64,000 nt of DNA from Kineococcus terrestris (GCF_041020765.1 NZ_JBEUEJ010000010.1); one strand, 5' to 3'. Positions 42,197 to 51,387 are shown, counted from the stretch's first letter. Notes: a model not told the origin generated them from the sequence alone. Translations and numbers: made by a program.

Positions 42197-42757
42197 TCAC
42201 AGGCAGGTGCGGGTCTGCCGGACCGCGCCGACCGGCCCGGCCAGGTCCACCAGCTGCGCCGTGGCGCTGCTGGCCCCGGCGGCCCCCGCGTCGCCGAAGC
42301 GGACGGTGACCTCCACGGCCGGCTCGCGCCCGTAGGTCAGGAAGCGCACCGCCCGGTCGCTGCGGGCGTCCACCACCCAGTCCACCGAGGACTCCGGGTC
42401 CGGGCCGACGGGCACGCACTCCTTCGTCGTGGGGCCCAGCACCTGCGCGCCGCAGCGCAGGACCACCTCGCGGCCGCCGGGGCCCTCCCACACCGCCACG
42501 CCCGCGGCGCCCTGCGGGACGCGCCCGAGCACGCCCAGGCTCGCCGGCAGCTCCTCCAGCAGCGCCGCGCACTCCGGGGCGCCGGCGCCCGGGGCGGCCT
42601 CGACGCCCGAGGTGCCGCTGCGGTAGGCCCACAGCGCGCCCGCCGCCACGGCGAGCACGACCAGCGCGACCCACAGGCGCAGGCGGGCCGGTGGGGGCGG
42701 GGTGCTCGCGGCGTCCGCCCGGCCGGGCGCGCCGCCGCCGGGGGCCGGGGACGTCAT
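42197..42757 (-). CDS. DUF3515 family lipoprotein-like/membrane-anchored protein
   Basis: A 186-aa protein. A cytoplasmic Pro-rich start is followed by one hydrophobic helix (residues ~29-45, LWVALVVLAVAAGALWAY) and an extracytoplasmic domain with four cysteines (PECAALL, LRCGAQ, KECVPV, RTCL), probably two disulfides. The family is unique to actinobacteria and its function is unknown. Position between ddl and thiL is conserved in the phylum. ATG 42757 leaves only 11 bp to the divergent thiL start. Confidence 0.88.
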   Translation of the reverse strand: MTSPAPGGGAPGRADAASTPPPPARLRLWVALVVLAVAAGALWAYRSGTSGVEAAPGAGAPECAALLEELPASLGVLGRVPQGAAGVAVWEGPGGREVVLRCGAQVLGPTTKECVPVGPDPESSVDWVVDARSDRAVRFLTYGREPAVEVTVRFGDAGAAGASSATAQLVDLAGPVGAVRQTRTCL

Positions 42758-42768
42758 CGGGGGGCATC

Positions 42769-43770
42769 GTGACACCCGCCGGGCCGCTGCTCGTTGGGGA
42801 CCTCGACGAGCAGGGCCTGCTGGACCGGGTCGTGCCGCTGCTGCCGCGCGAGGCCCTCGTCGGCCCCGGCGACGACGCCGCCGTCGTCGCCGCCCCCGAC
42901 GGGCGCGTCGTCGTGACGACCGACGTCCTCGTCGAGCACCGCGACTTCCGCCGCGACTGGTCCAGCGGCGCCGACGTCGGCTGGAAGGCCGTCGCGCAGA
43001 ACGTCGCCGACGTGGCCGCGATGGGCGCGCGCTGCACCGGCCTGGTCGTCGCCCTCGGCCTGCCCGGCGACGTCGAGGTGGCGTGGGTGGAGGACTTCGC
43101 CCGGGGGGCCGCCGACGCCTGCCGGGAGCTGGGCGCCGTCGTCGTGGGCGGCGACCTGTCCGGCGCCGCCGAGGTCGTCGTCTCCGTCACCGCCCTCGGC
43201 GACCTGGGCGGGCGCGCGCCCGTGCTGCGCTCGGGGGCGCGGCCCGGCGACGTCGTCGCCCTCGCCGGGGAGCTGGGGCGCTCGGCGGCCGGCTGGCACC
43301 TGCTGCGCGCGCACGGGCCCGGCGGGCCGGACGGCGCCGGACACGGCGCCGCCGCCGGTCTCGTGAGCGCCCACCGGCGCCCCGTGCCGCCCGTGGCCGC
43401 CGGTCCCGCCGCCGCGCGGGCCGGGGCCAGCGCCCTCATGGACGTCAGCGACGGCCTGCTGCGCGACGCCGGGCGCACCGCCGCCGCCAGCGGCGCCGCG
43501 ATCGACCTGGACCTGCGCGGCGGCCTGCTGGGCTCCTGGTCCGCGGCGCTCGCCGCCACCGCGGGGGTGGACGCCGCCACCGCCGACGGGTTCGTCCTCA
43601 CCGGCGGGGAGGACCACGCCCTGCTGGCCTGCTTCCCGCCCGGGACCGCCCTGCCCGCCGGCTTCCGGGCCGTCGGCCGGGTCGCGGCCGCGGGCGCCCC
43701 GGCGGTCACCGTCGACGGGCGGCGCTGGGACGGGCCCGGCTCCGGCTGGGACCACTTCGCCCGCGGGTGA
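42769..43770 (+). CDS. thiL: thiamine-monophosphate kinase
   Basis: A 333-aa PurM-like kinase that phosphorylates thiamine monophosphate to the diphosphate cofactor used by AceE and other enzymes. VGPGDDAAVV near the start, WKAVAQNVADVAAMGA, VVGGDLSGA and SALMDVSDGLLRDAGR are the metal- and ATP-binding segments. The GTG at 42769 starts the conserved part; earlier codons are antisense to DUF3515. Confidence 0.94.
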   Translation: MTPAGPLLVGDLDEQGLLDRVVPLLPREALVGPGDDAAVVAAPDGRVVVTTDVLVEHRDFRRDWSSGADVGWKAVAQNVADVAAMGARCTGLVVALGLPGDVEVAWVEDFARGAADACRELGAVVVGGDLSGAAEVVVSVTALGDLGGRAPVLRSGARPGDVVALAGELGRSAAGWHLLRAHGPGGPDGAGHGAAAGLVSAHRRPVPPVAAGPAAARAGASALMDVSDGLLRDAGRTAAASGAAIDLDLRGGLLGSWSAALAATAGVDAATADGFVLTGGEDHALLACFPPGTALPAGFRAVGRVAAAGAPAVTVDGRRWDGPGSGWDHFARG

Positions 43771-43798
43771 GCGGCGGGGCGGGCGGTCCCGGACGCGA

Positions 43799-43832
43799 CG
43801 AGGGCCGCCCCCCGGGTGGGGAGCGGCCCTCG
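43799..43832. terminator. bidirectional terminator between thiL and rpmB
   Basis: A perfect 10-bp stem (43799-43808 with 43823-43832) with a 14-nt loop that can pair further lies between convergent genes. Confidence 0.8.
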
Positions 43833-43845
43833 GCCGGTCAAGGGG

Positions 43846-44031
43846 TCAGCGGGTGACCTTGCCTGCCTTCAGGCAGGAGGTGCACACGTTGAGGCGCTTG
43901 GGGGACCCGTTGACGGTCGCCCGGATCCGCTGGATGTTCGGGAGCCACATCCGGTTGGTCCGCCGGTGCGAGTGCGAGACGCTCTTGCCGAAGCCAGGGC
44001 CCTTGGCGCAGACGTCGCAGGTGGCAGCCAC
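43846..44031 (-). CDS. rpmB: 50S ribosomal protein L28 (zinc-binding form)
   Basis: A 61-aa ribosomal protein. ATCDVCAKGPGFGKSVSHSH and CTSCLKAGKV supply two CxxC pairs, the zinc-binding C+ form. It is basic, as expected. GTG 44031 is preceded by AGGAG. The longer upstream frame overlaps the divergent GGDEF gene region and is not credible. Confidence 0.96.
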   Translation of the reverse strand: MAATCDVCAKGPGFGKSVSHSHRRTNRMWLPNIQRIRATVNGSPKRLNVCTSCLKAGKVTR

Positions 44032-44209
44032 GGGGAACTCCTGGGGTCGATCGGTGGGGTGTGCGCGCCGGCCCCCGAACGCTCGGGCGGGCGACGCGAC
44101 GGTGCCCGGCCGTCCGGACACCGCGGACAACCATAGCCGAGGCGCGACCGTGCCCGCGAACCGCCCGTCCGGCCCTGCAGCCGGGCCCCGCGCCTGCCGA
44201 TGGACGGAC

Positions 44210-45430
44210 GTGGACCAGCCCACGACCCCGCGCGCCGGCGGCCGCCCGCGCTGGTGGACCCCGCGCGAGCCCGTGGCGGCCACCCGCGTCGTCGGGCTCC
44301 TCGCGCTGTGCGGCGCCGTCTACACCGTCGTCAACGGCCTCGTCTCGCCCGAGGTCCTCGGCCAGCGCCCCGGCGGCTGGGCCGCCACCGTCGGCGCGGC
44401 CGCGGTGATGGCGCTGGCCAGCGCCTGGCCCGTCGCCCGCCCCGAGCGCTGTCCCGGGTGGGCGGCCGTCCTGCTGGCCTCCGGCGCGGGCCTGCTCGTC
44501 CTCCTGCTGGACGTCTTCACGCAGGACACCTCCTTCGGCGCGCAGGTCTACCTGGGCTGGCCGGCGCTGTACGCCGCCTACCACCTGCGCCGCGCCGCGG
44601 CCTGGCTGCTGACCGCGCAGGCCGTCCTCGCCGACGCGGCCCTGCTGGCGGTGCTCGAGGGCACCGCGGCGGTGGCCCGCGACGTGCCCGCCCACCTGGC
44701 CACCTTCGCCGTCGTCACCGCGATGCTCACCGCCGCCCGCGACCGCACCGACCGCCTCGTGCAGCGGCTGCGCCACGACGCGGGCACCGACGCGCTGACG
44801 GGGCTGGCCACCCGCCGCGTCTTCGACGCCGTGCTCACCGAGCACCTGGCCGCCGAGCGCGCCTGCGGCGTCCTGCTCGCCGACGTGGACCACTTCAAGC
44901 GCGTCAACGACGTCGACGGCCACGCCACCGGCGACGCCGTCCTGCGCGCCGTCGCCGACCAGCTGCGCGCGGTGTGCCGCGCCGGCGACGTCGTGGCCCG
45001 CTACGGCGGCGACGAGCTGGCCGTCGTCCTCGTCCACGACGAGCACGACGAGCACGACCCGCACGGGCCCGGCGGCGGGCCGCTGCGCGCCGACGCCCTG
45101 CACGCGGTGGCCGAGCGCTTCCGCGCCGGGGTCGCCGCCCTGCGTCTGCCCCGCTCGCCGCTGGCGCCGGCCGACGGCGTCGACGCGCTGCGCCCGACCG
45201 TGAGCGTCGGCCTGGCCGTCAGCGTGCCCGGGGACGCCGGGCACCCGCCGGCCCCGCACCAGCTCGTCGCGCGCGCCGACCAGGCCCTGTACGCCGCCAA
45301 GCGCGCCGGCCGCGACCGGGTCGCCCGCGCCGGGCACACCGCCGACGCCGCCGCTCCCGCTGCTCCGCGCGTGCCCGCCCCGGCGCCCGCGCCGGACGCG
45401 CCGCCGGTCAGCGCCCGCGAGCGCCGGTGA
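44210..45430 (+). CDS. membrane diguanylate cyclase, GGDEL variant
   Basis: A 406-aa protein. About six hydrophobic helices (residues ~22-180) precede a GGDEF-family domain (TDALTGLATRRVF, VLLADVDHFKRVNDVDGHA). The active-site loop reads RYGGDEL, with Leu for the usual Phe. The I-site RAGD lies five residues before it. Most catalytic residues are kept, so activity is plausible but not certain. A His/Asp-rich insert (DEHDEHDPH) follows the loop. GTG 44210 is the first start after the rpmB promoter gap. Confidence 0.87.
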   Translation: MDQPTTPRAGGRPRWWTPREPVAATRVVGLLALCGAVYTVVNGLVSPEVLGQRPGGWAATVGAAAVMALASAWPVARPERCPGWAAVLLASGAGLLVLLLDVFTQDTSFGAQVYLGWPALYAAYHLRRAAAWLLTAQAVLADAALLAVLEGTAAVARDVPAHLATFAVVTAMLTAARDRTDRLVQRLRHDAGTDALTGLATRRVFDAVLTEHLAAERACGVLLADVDHFKRVNDVDGHATGDAVLRAVADQLRAVCRAGDVVARYGGDELAVVLVHDEHDEHDPHGPGGGPLRADALHAVAERFRAGVAALRLPRSPLAPADGVDALRPTVSVGLAVSVPGDAGHPPAPHQLVARADQALYAAKRAGRDRVARAGHTADAAAPAAPRVPAPAPAPDAPPVSARERR

Positions 45431-45459
45431 GCCGCACCGGGGCTGTCGGCGCGCCGCAG

Positions 45460-45465
45460 TAGCCT
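45460..45465 (+). promoter_or_regulatory. -10 hexamer for leaderless recG
   Basis: TAGCCT ends 6 nt before the recG GTG at 45472. Confidence 0.55.
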
Positions 45466-45471
45466 GCCCGC

Positions 45472-47748
45472 GTGGACGAGCTGGACGCACCGCTGTCCAG
45501 CCGCCTGGGCGCGCGCACGGCCGCGCTGCTGGCCGAGGAGCTGGGCCTGGCGACCGTGCGCGACCTGCTGTGGCACCTGCCCCGCCGCTACGTCGAGCGC
45601 GGCCAGGTCACCCCCGTCGGTGACCTGGAGGCCGGTGAGCAGGTCACCGTCGTGGCGCGCGTGCAGGAGGTCGCCGTCCCGCGGCCCATGCGCGCGCGGG
45701 CCGGCGCGCTGCTGCAGGTCACCCTCACCGACGGGCGCACCCCGATCGGCCTGACGTTCTTCGCCCGCCACGTCAACCAGTTCGCCCACCACCGCCGCGA
45801 GCTCGTGCCCGGGCGCACCGTCGTCGTCTCCGGCAAAGTCGAGCGCTTCCGGCACTCCCTGCAGCTCGCGCGGCCCGACTACCAGGCGCTGCCCGACGGC
45901 GTCGACGACGCCGGGGTCGTCGTCGACCGCCCCGTGCCGCTGTACGCGGCCACCGGCAAGGCGGCCAGCTGGAAGGTCGAGAAGGCCGTGCGCGCCGTCC
46001 TGGACCCCCTCGACGAGCGCGCCGACGGGATCCCCGACGTCCTGCCGCCCGAGCTCGTGGCCCGCCACGGCCTGCTGGGCCCGCTGGCCGCGCTGCGCGC
46101 CGTGCACGCCCCCGACACCCGCGAGCACCTGGCGGCCGGGCAGCAGCGGCTGCGCTACGAGGAGGCCTTCGTCCTGCAGACCGCCCTGGCGCAGCGGCGC
46201 CACGAGGCGGCCGCCGAGCGCGCCGTGGCCCGCCCCGGCCGCGCCGGCGGGGCGCTGGACGCCTTCGACGAGCGGCTGCCGTACCCGCTGACGGCCGCGC
46301 AGGCGCGCGTGGGCGAGGAGGTCGCCGCCGACCTGGCCCGCGACCACCCCATGCAGCGCCTGCTGCAGGGCGACGTCGGCGCCGGCAAGACCCTCGTGGC
46401 GCTGCGGGCGATGCTGCGGGTGGTCGACTCCGGCGGCCAGGCCGCGCTGCTGGCCCCCACCGAGGTGCTGGCCTCCCAGCACCTGCGCTCGCTGACCGCC
46501 GCGCTGGGCGACCTGGCCCGCGGCGGGCTGCTCGGCGGCGACGAGCGCGGCACCCGCGTCGTGCTGCTGACCGGCTCGCTGGGGGCCGCGGCCCGGCGCG
46601 AGGCGCTGCTGGCCGCCGCGAGCGGCGAGGCGGGCATCGTCGTGGGCACGCACGCCCTGCTGCAGGAGCACGTGCGGTTCGCCGACCTGGGTCTGGTCGT
46701 CGTCGACGAGCAGCACCGCTTCGGCGTCGAGCAGCGCGACGCGCTGCGCCGGCGCGGCGGGCGCACCGCCCACCTGCTCGTCATGACCGCCACCCCCATC
46801 CCGCGCACCGTCGCGATGACCGTCTTCGGGGACCTGGAGACCTCCGTCCTGGACGAGCTGCCGCCCGGGCGCGCCCCCGTGACCACCACCGTGGTGCCGC
46901 TGCAGCGCACCTCCTGGGTCGACCGGGTGTGGGAGCGCGTCGCCGAGGAGGCCGCGCGCGGCCGGCAGACGTACGTGGTGTGCCCGCGCATCGGCGAGGA
47001 GCCCGGCGACGACGGCCCCGCCGCCGCCCCGGCGGCCCCCGCGGACCCGGCCGCGGGGGACCTGGAGCCGGGCACCGACGCGCTGTGGGAGGAGCCGCCG
47101 GAGGAGGAGCCGCCCGCCGGGGACGCCCAGCGCCCCGCCGCGGCCGTCCTCGACGTCGTGCGCACCGTGCGCGAGCACCCGGCGACCAGCGGCCTGCGCA
47201 CCGAGGTGCTGCACGGGCGCCTGCCCGCCGCGGAGAAGGAGGACGTCATGCGCCGCTTCGCCGCCGGCGAGGTGGACGTCGTCGTCGCCACCACCGTCGT
47301 CGAGGTCGGCGTCGACGTGCCCACCGCCTCCGTCATGGTCGTCGTCGACGCCGACCGCTTCGGCATCTCCCAGCTGCACCAGCTGCGCGGGCGCATCGGC
47401 CGCGGCGGGCTGCCCGGCACGTGCCTGCTGCTGACCGGCGTGGAGGAGGGCTCGGCGGCCGGGAAGCGCCTGAAGGCGCTGGCGGCCACCACCGACGGGT
47501 TCGCCCTGGCCCAGGTCGACCTGGAGCAGCGCCGCGAGGGCGACGTCCTGGGCGCCGCGCAGTCCGGGCGGCGCACCTCCCTGCAGCTGCTCAGCGTGCT
47601 GCGCGACGCCGACGTCATCGCCGAGGCCCGCCGCGACGCCACCGAGCTCGTCGAGCGCGACCCGGCGCTGACCGGGCACCCGGCGCTGGCCGCGGCCGTC
47701 GCCGAGCGCGTCTCCGGCGACACCGAGCGGTTCCTGGAGCGCGCGTGA
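45472..47748 (+). CDS. recG: ATP-dependent DNA helicase RecG
   Basis: A 758-aa branch-migrating helicase that remodels stalled forks and recombination intermediates. The N-terminal wedge/OB domain (~1-200) is followed by the two RecA-like domains. Walker A is QGDVGAGKTLVAL, the DExH box reads VVDEQHRFG, and TATPIPRT and the domain-2 motifs TTVVEVGVDVP and QLRGRIGRGG follow. An acidic Pro/Ala-rich insert (residues ~505-555) is typical of actinobacterial forms. Its TGA overlaps the next start. Confidence 0.96.
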   Translation: MDELDAPLSSRLGARTAALLAEELGLATVRDLLWHLPRRYVERGQVTPVGDLEAGEQVTVVARVQEVAVPRPMRARAGALLQVTLTDGRTPIGLTFFARHVNQFAHHRRELVPGRTVVVSGKVERFRHSLQLARPDYQALPDGVDDAGVVVDRPVPLYAATGKAASWKVEKAVRAVLDPLDERADGIPDVLPPELVARHGLLGPLAALRAVHAPDTREHLAAGQQRLRYEEAFVLQTALAQRRHEAAAERAVARPGRAGGALDAFDERLPYPLTAAQARVGEEVAADLARDHPMQRLLQGDVGAGKTLVALRAMLRVVDSGGQAALLAPTEVLASQHLRSLTAALGDLARGGLLGGDERGTRVVLLTGSLGAAARREALLAAASGEAGIVVGTHALLQEHVRFADLGLVVVDEQHRFGVEQRDALRRRGGRTAHLLVMTATPIPRTVAMTVFGDLETSVLDELPPGRAPVTTTVVPLQRTSWVDRVWERVAEEAARGRQTYVVCPRIGEEPGDDGPAAAPAAPADPAAGDLEPGTDALWEEPPEEEPPAGDAQRPAAAVLDVVRTVREHPATSGLRTEVLHGRLPAAEKEDVMRRFAAGEVDVVVATTVVEVGVDVPTASVMVVVDADRFGISQLHQLRGRIGRGGLPGTCLLLTGVEEGSAAGKRLKALAATTDGFALAQVDLEQRREGDVLGAAQSGRRTSLQLLSVLRDADVIAEARRDATELVERDPALTGHPALAAAVAERVSGDTERFLERA

Positions 47749-48509
47749 GCACCCGCGCCCCGCGCGCCGCCCGCGCGGCGGAGGCGTCCGGGGCGTCCGG
47801 GCCGCTGCTGAGCCTGCGGGAGCTGTCCGTCGGCTGGAGCGCCGAGCCGGTGTGCGCCCCCGTCACCGTGGACGTCGCTCCCGGGGAGGCGGTGTGCCTG
47901 GTCGGCGCCAACGGCGCGGGCAAGTCCACCGTCCTGCGCGCCGTCGCCGGCCTGCTGGAGCCGCTGGCCGGGCAGGTCCTGCTCCAGGGGCAGCCCGTCG
48001 ACGAGCGCTCGGCGTCCTTCCGCCGCCGGGTCGCCTGCGTCTTCGACGAGGACGCCTGGTTCGCCGAGCTGTCGGTGGCCGAGCACCTGGAGCTCGTCGC
48101 CCGCGGCCACGGCGTGCGCGACGTGGCCGCCGTCGTGGACGCCGAGCTGGCCGCGCAGCGGCTGACCGGGGCCGCCGACCAGCTGCCCGTGTCCCTGTCC
48201 AGCGGGCAGAAGCGCCGCCTGCTGCTGGCCGCCGCCCTCGTGCGCCCGCGCGCGCTGCTGCTGCTCGACGAGCCGGAGCAGCGCCTGGACCCGCCCGGGC
48301 GCGCCGCGCTGCTGGAGCGGCTGCGCGCCGAGCGGGACGCGGGCACGGCGCTGCTCGTGGCCACCCACGACACCGTCCTGCTGCGCGGCCTGGCCGACCG
48401 CGCCGTCGTCGTCGACGACGCGGCGGACGCCGGGGACGGCGGGCCCGCCGGCTGTCGGGTCGTGGACGCCGAGGAGGCCGCCCGCGTGGTCTCGGACCCG
48501 GTCGCGTGA
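47745..48509 (+). CDS. ABC transporter ATP-binding protein
   Basis: A 254-aa nucleotide-binding subunit. Walker A is VGANGAGKSTVL, the signature is SLSSGQKRRL, and Walker B is LLLLDEPEQRLDPPGR with the switch His in ATHDTVLL. GTGA overlap with recG and with the permease gene shows one transcript. Together with the next protein it forms an export-type transporter of unknown substrate. Confidence 0.93.
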   Translation: MSTRAPRAARAAEASGASGPLLSLRELSVGWSAEPVCAPVTVDVAPGEAVCLVGANGAGKSTVLRAVAGLLEPLAGQVLLQGQPVDERSASFRRRVACVFDEDAWFAELSVAEHLELVARGHGVRDVAAVVDAELAAQRLTGAADQLPVSLSSGQKRRLLLAAALVRPRALLLLDEPEQRLDPPGRAALLERLRAERDAGTALLVATHDTVLLRGLADRAVVVDDAADAGDGGPAGCRVVDAEEAARVVSDPVA

Positions 48510-50242
48510 GCGCCCGCACCGGCTCCGCGACCGGCTCCGCGACCGGCCCCGCGACCGGCCCCGCGACCGGCCCCGCGACCGCCCTGCCCGGTCCCGCCGC
48601 GGGCGCCGCGCTGCCCACCCGCCGCGACCTGGTCCGCGAGGCGAGCCCCGCGCGCGCCCTGCGCGGGTTGCGCACCGCCGTCACCGACACGTACACGACG
48701 GTGCTGGAGGTCGCCATCGCCACGCTCCTGCTCCTGGGCGCCAGCTCCTCGCTGCGCCAGGCGCTGCAGCGGGGCCTGGCCGAGCCGGCCGCCGGACCCG
48801 GCCCGGTCACCAGCACCTCCGCCGTGGCGGCCGCCGCCGGGCTGGCCGTCGCCGCCGTCCTGCTGCTGCTGGCCGGGCTGTGCCGGCTGGGGCCGGTCAG
48901 CCTGCCCGCCGCCCCGACGGCGTGGTGGACGCCGCTGCCGGTGGCGCGCGAGGCGCTGCTGCGGCCCGTCGTGCGCCGGCGCGCCGCCGCGCTGGCCGCC
49001 GCCGGGGCGCTGACCTGCGCGTGGGCGGCCTCGGTCGCCCTGGGCGCCACCGGGACGGCCGGCGCGGGGACGGTCGTCGCCGCCGTGGCGGGGGCGGCCG
49101 TGCTGGGGGCCGCGCTGGCCGCCGGGGGTGCGGCGCTGCTGCTGCCGGTGCTCGTGCGGCACCCGGCGCGCGCGTCCACGCCGCGGCTGCTGCGGCGCGC
49201 GGCCGCCCTGGACGCTGCCGCCGCGGTGCTCGTCGTCCTCCTGGCCGTCTCGGCGGCGGCCGCGGTGCCGGTGGCGTCCGTGCCGCCCGCCGCGCTGGCC
49301 GTCCCGGCGGCCGCGGCGGCGCTGGCCGCGCTGGTCGCCCTGGCCGGTCCGGGCCGGCGCGCGCACCGCGACGTGGCCGGCACCCCGGCCGCAGCGCTGC
49401 GCCGGGGCTCGGCCCGCCTGACCCGGCTGACGGCCTCGCTGCTGCAGCTGGACCTGCGCGAGACGGGTCGGGCGCTGGCCGCCGACGGTCCCCCCCGCGT
49501 CCGCTCCGCCCGCCCGGCCGGGCGGCGGGCGCCGCGCGTGCGCGGGCCGCTGGGGGCGGTGCTGACCGCCGACCTGCTCCTGCTGCGCCGCCAGCCGCGC
49601 CGGCTCATCACCGCCGCCGTCCTGGTCCTCGCGCCGCTGGTCGTGGCGGCGGCCACCTCCGCCCACCCGGGTGTCGTGGCGCTGCTGCTGTGGGTGGCCG
49701 GGTACGCGGCCGCCACCACCCTGTCCGAGCCGGCGCGCAGCGCGGTCCTGGTGCCCGCGGCGGTGCGCGCCCTGCCGGTGGACGCCCGCGCCGTCGTCCT
49801 CGTGCGGCTGCTGCCGGTGGCCGCGCTGTGCGCGCTGTGGGGCGCGCTGGCCGTGCCGCTGGCCGCGACGACGTCGGGGCTGGTCACCGCGGGCGGTCCC
49901 ACGGCCTGGTGGGCGTGGGCGCTGCTGGGGGCGCTGGCCGGGCCCGGCTGGGCGGCCGCGGCCCTGCGCGGGGCGCTGCGCCCGGACCCCGACCTGTCGC
50001 GCCCGCAGGTCGTCACGGCGATGGGCGCCGTGCCCACCGCCGCCGTGGCCGCGGTCTCCACCGGCCCGGACCTGGCGGTCCTGGCGACCCTGCCGCTGCT
50101 GCTGGCCCTGCTGGCCGGCGGCGCCGTCGGCCTGGTCGTGGAGGGGCAGGTGGTCGCCACGCTGGCCGCGGTGGCGATCGGCTGGGGCTACGCCGCCGCG
50201 CGCGCCCGGGCCCGCGAGCCGCGCACCGGGGCCGCCGCGTGA
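48506..50242 (+). CDS. large membrane protein, probable permease partner of the ABC ATPase
   Basis: A 578-aa protein with roughly twelve hydrophobic helices in two blocks (residues ~65-300 and ~365-565) separated by a basic loop. The N-terminal ~40 residues are a Thr-Gly-Ser/Pro-Ala repeat. No family signature is certain; it resembles actinobacterial DUF6297-type proteins that accompany ABC ATPases. Start and stop both overlap neighbours by 4 bp (GTGA), between the ATPase gene and rsmD. Confidence 0.75.
   Translation: MSARTGSATGSATGPATGPATGPATALPGPAAGAALPTRRDLVREASPARALRGLRTAVTDTYTTVLEVAIATLLLLGASSSLRQALQRGLAEPAAGPGPVTSTSAVAAAAGLAVAAVLLLLAGLCRLGPVSLPAAPTAWWTPLPVAREALLRPVVRRRAAALAAAGALTCAWAASVALGATGTAGAGTVVAAVAGAAVLGAALAAGGAALLLPVLVRHPARASTPRLLRRAAALDAAAAVLVVLLAVSAAAAVPVASVPPAALAVPAAAAALAALVALAGPGRRAHRDVAGTPAAALRRGSARLTRLTASLLQLDLRETGRALAADGPPRVRSARPAGRRAPRVRGPLGAVLTADLLLLRRQPRRLITAAVLVLAPLVVAAATSAHPGVVALLLWVAGYAAATTLSEPARSAVLVPAAVRALPVDARAVVLVRLLPVAALCALWGALAVPLAATTSGLVTAGGPTAWWAWALLGALAGPGWAAAALRGALRPDPDLSRPQVVTAMGAVPTAAVAAVSTGPDLAVLATLPLLLALLAGGAVGLVVEGQVVATLAAVAIGWGYAAARARAREPRTGAAA
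48518..48577 (+). repeat. 12-bp tandem repeat at the permease N-terminus
   Basis: Five units of ACCGGCTCCGCG or ACCGGCCCCGCG, in frame, encode Thr-Gly-(Ser/Pro)-Ala repeats. Confidence 0.92.
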
Positions 50243-50850
50243 CGCGCATCGTCGCCGGCGCGGCCGGCGGGCGGCGGCTGAAGGTGCCGCCGGGGCAGAC
50301 CACCCGGCCCACGAGCGACCGGGTGCGCGAGGCGCTGTTCTCCGCGCTGGAGGCCGCCGGCGCCGTCCGCGGCGCGCGCGTGCTCGACCTGTACGCCGGC
50401 TCGGGCGCGCTGGGCCTGGAGGCCGCCAGCCGCGGCGCCGGGCGCGTCGTCCTCGTCGAGGCCGACCGCCGGGCCGCGCAGGTGGCGCGCGCCAACGCCG
50501 CGGCTCTGGCGCTGCCGGGGGTGCGGGTCGTCGCCGACCGCGTCGAGCGCCACCTGGGCGCCGCCGCGGCGGCGGGGGAGCGGTACGACCTGGCCCTCCT
50601 GGACCCGCCCTACCCCCTGGGCGAGGACGAGCTGGCGGCCGTCCTGGCCGCGCTGGCGCCCCTGCTGGCCCCCGGCGCGACCGTCGTCGCCGAGCGCAGC
50701 AGCCGCTCCCCGCGCCCGCGCTGGCCGGCCGCGCTGGAGCCCGGCCGCGAGCGCCGCTACGGCGAGACGGCCGTGTGGACGGCCCACCTCCCGGACGACG
50801 GCGACGACGACGGCGGGGGAGCGGGCGGGGACGGGCCGGTGGACGGCTAG
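50239..50850 (+). CDS. rsmD: 16S rRNA (guanine966-N2)-methyltransferase
   Basis: A 203-aa SAM-dependent methyltransferase. The family start RIVAGAAGGRRLKVP, RPTSDRVREALFSALE, motif I LDLYAGSGALGLEA and the catalytic LLDPPYPLG are intact. It methylates G966 of 16S rRNA. The GTG start overlaps the permease TGA. A short Asp/Gly tail ends the protein. Confidence 0.95.
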   Translation: MTRIVAGAAGGRRLKVPPGQTTRPTSDRVREALFSALEAAGAVRGARVLDLYAGSGALGLEAASRGAGRVVLVEADRRAAQVARANAAALALPGVRVVADRVERHLGAAAAAGERYDLALLDPPYPLGEDELAAVLAALAPLLAPGATVVAERSSRSPRPRWPAALEPGRERRYGETAVWTAHLPDDGDDDGGGAGGDGPVDG

Positions 50851-50853
50851 GGT
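50848..50853 (+). promoter_or_regulatory. -10 hexamer for leaderless coaD
   Basis: TAGGGT overlaps the rsmD stop codon and ends 6 nt before the coaD GTG. Confidence 0.6.
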
Positions 50854-50859
50854 CCGCGC

Positions 50860-51387
50860 GTGGACGCCCCTCCCGCCCGCCGCTGCGTGTGCCCCGGCAG
50901 CTTCGACCCGGTCACCGTCGGCCACGTCGACGTCGTGCTGCGCGCCGCCGCGGTGTTCGACGAGGTCGTCGTCGGGGTGGCCACCAACCCCGCCAAGCGC
51001 GGCCTGTTCGACGGGCCCGAGCGCGTGGCGCTGGTGCGCGAGGCGCTCGAGGGCACCGGCGACCCGCGGGCGGCCCGGGTGCGGGTGGAGGAGTTCGCCG
51101 GCGGCCTGCTCGTCGAGCACTGCCGCCGGGTCGGCGCCGACGTCGTGGTCAAGGGCCTGCGCGGTGGCACGGACTACGCCTACGAGCTGCCGATGGCGCT
51201 GATGAACCGGCACCTGGCCGGTGTGGAGACGGTGTTCGTCGTCGGCGACCCGCGCTTCGAGCACGTGTCCTCCAGCCTGGTCAAGGAGGTCGCCCGCCAC
51301 GGCGGCGACGTGCGCGACCTCGTCCCGGCCGCGGTGCACGGGCCGCTGCTGCGGCGGCTGAGCGGCGTGGACGACGTGGCCGGCTGA
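50860..51387 (+). CDS. coaD: phosphopantetheine adenylyltransferase
   Basis: A 175-aa nucleotidyltransferase that makes dephospho-CoA, the penultimate step of CoA synthesis. The nucleotide motif is PGSFDPVTVGHVD near residue 15, and VSSSLVKEVARHGGDV near the end is the usual ISSS-type loop. VVKGLRGGTDYAYELPMALMNR (read in part) is also typical. Separate leaderless promoter from the recG-rsmD unit. Confidence 0.95.
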   Translation: MDAPPARRCVCPGSFDPVTVGHVDVVLRAAAVFDEVVVGVATNPAKRGLFDGPERVALVREALEGTGDPRAARVRVEEFAGGLLVEHCRRVGADVVVKGLRGGTDYAYELPMALMNRHLAGVETVFVVGDPRFEHVSSSLVKEVARHGGDVRDLVPAAVHGPLLRRLSGVDDVAG

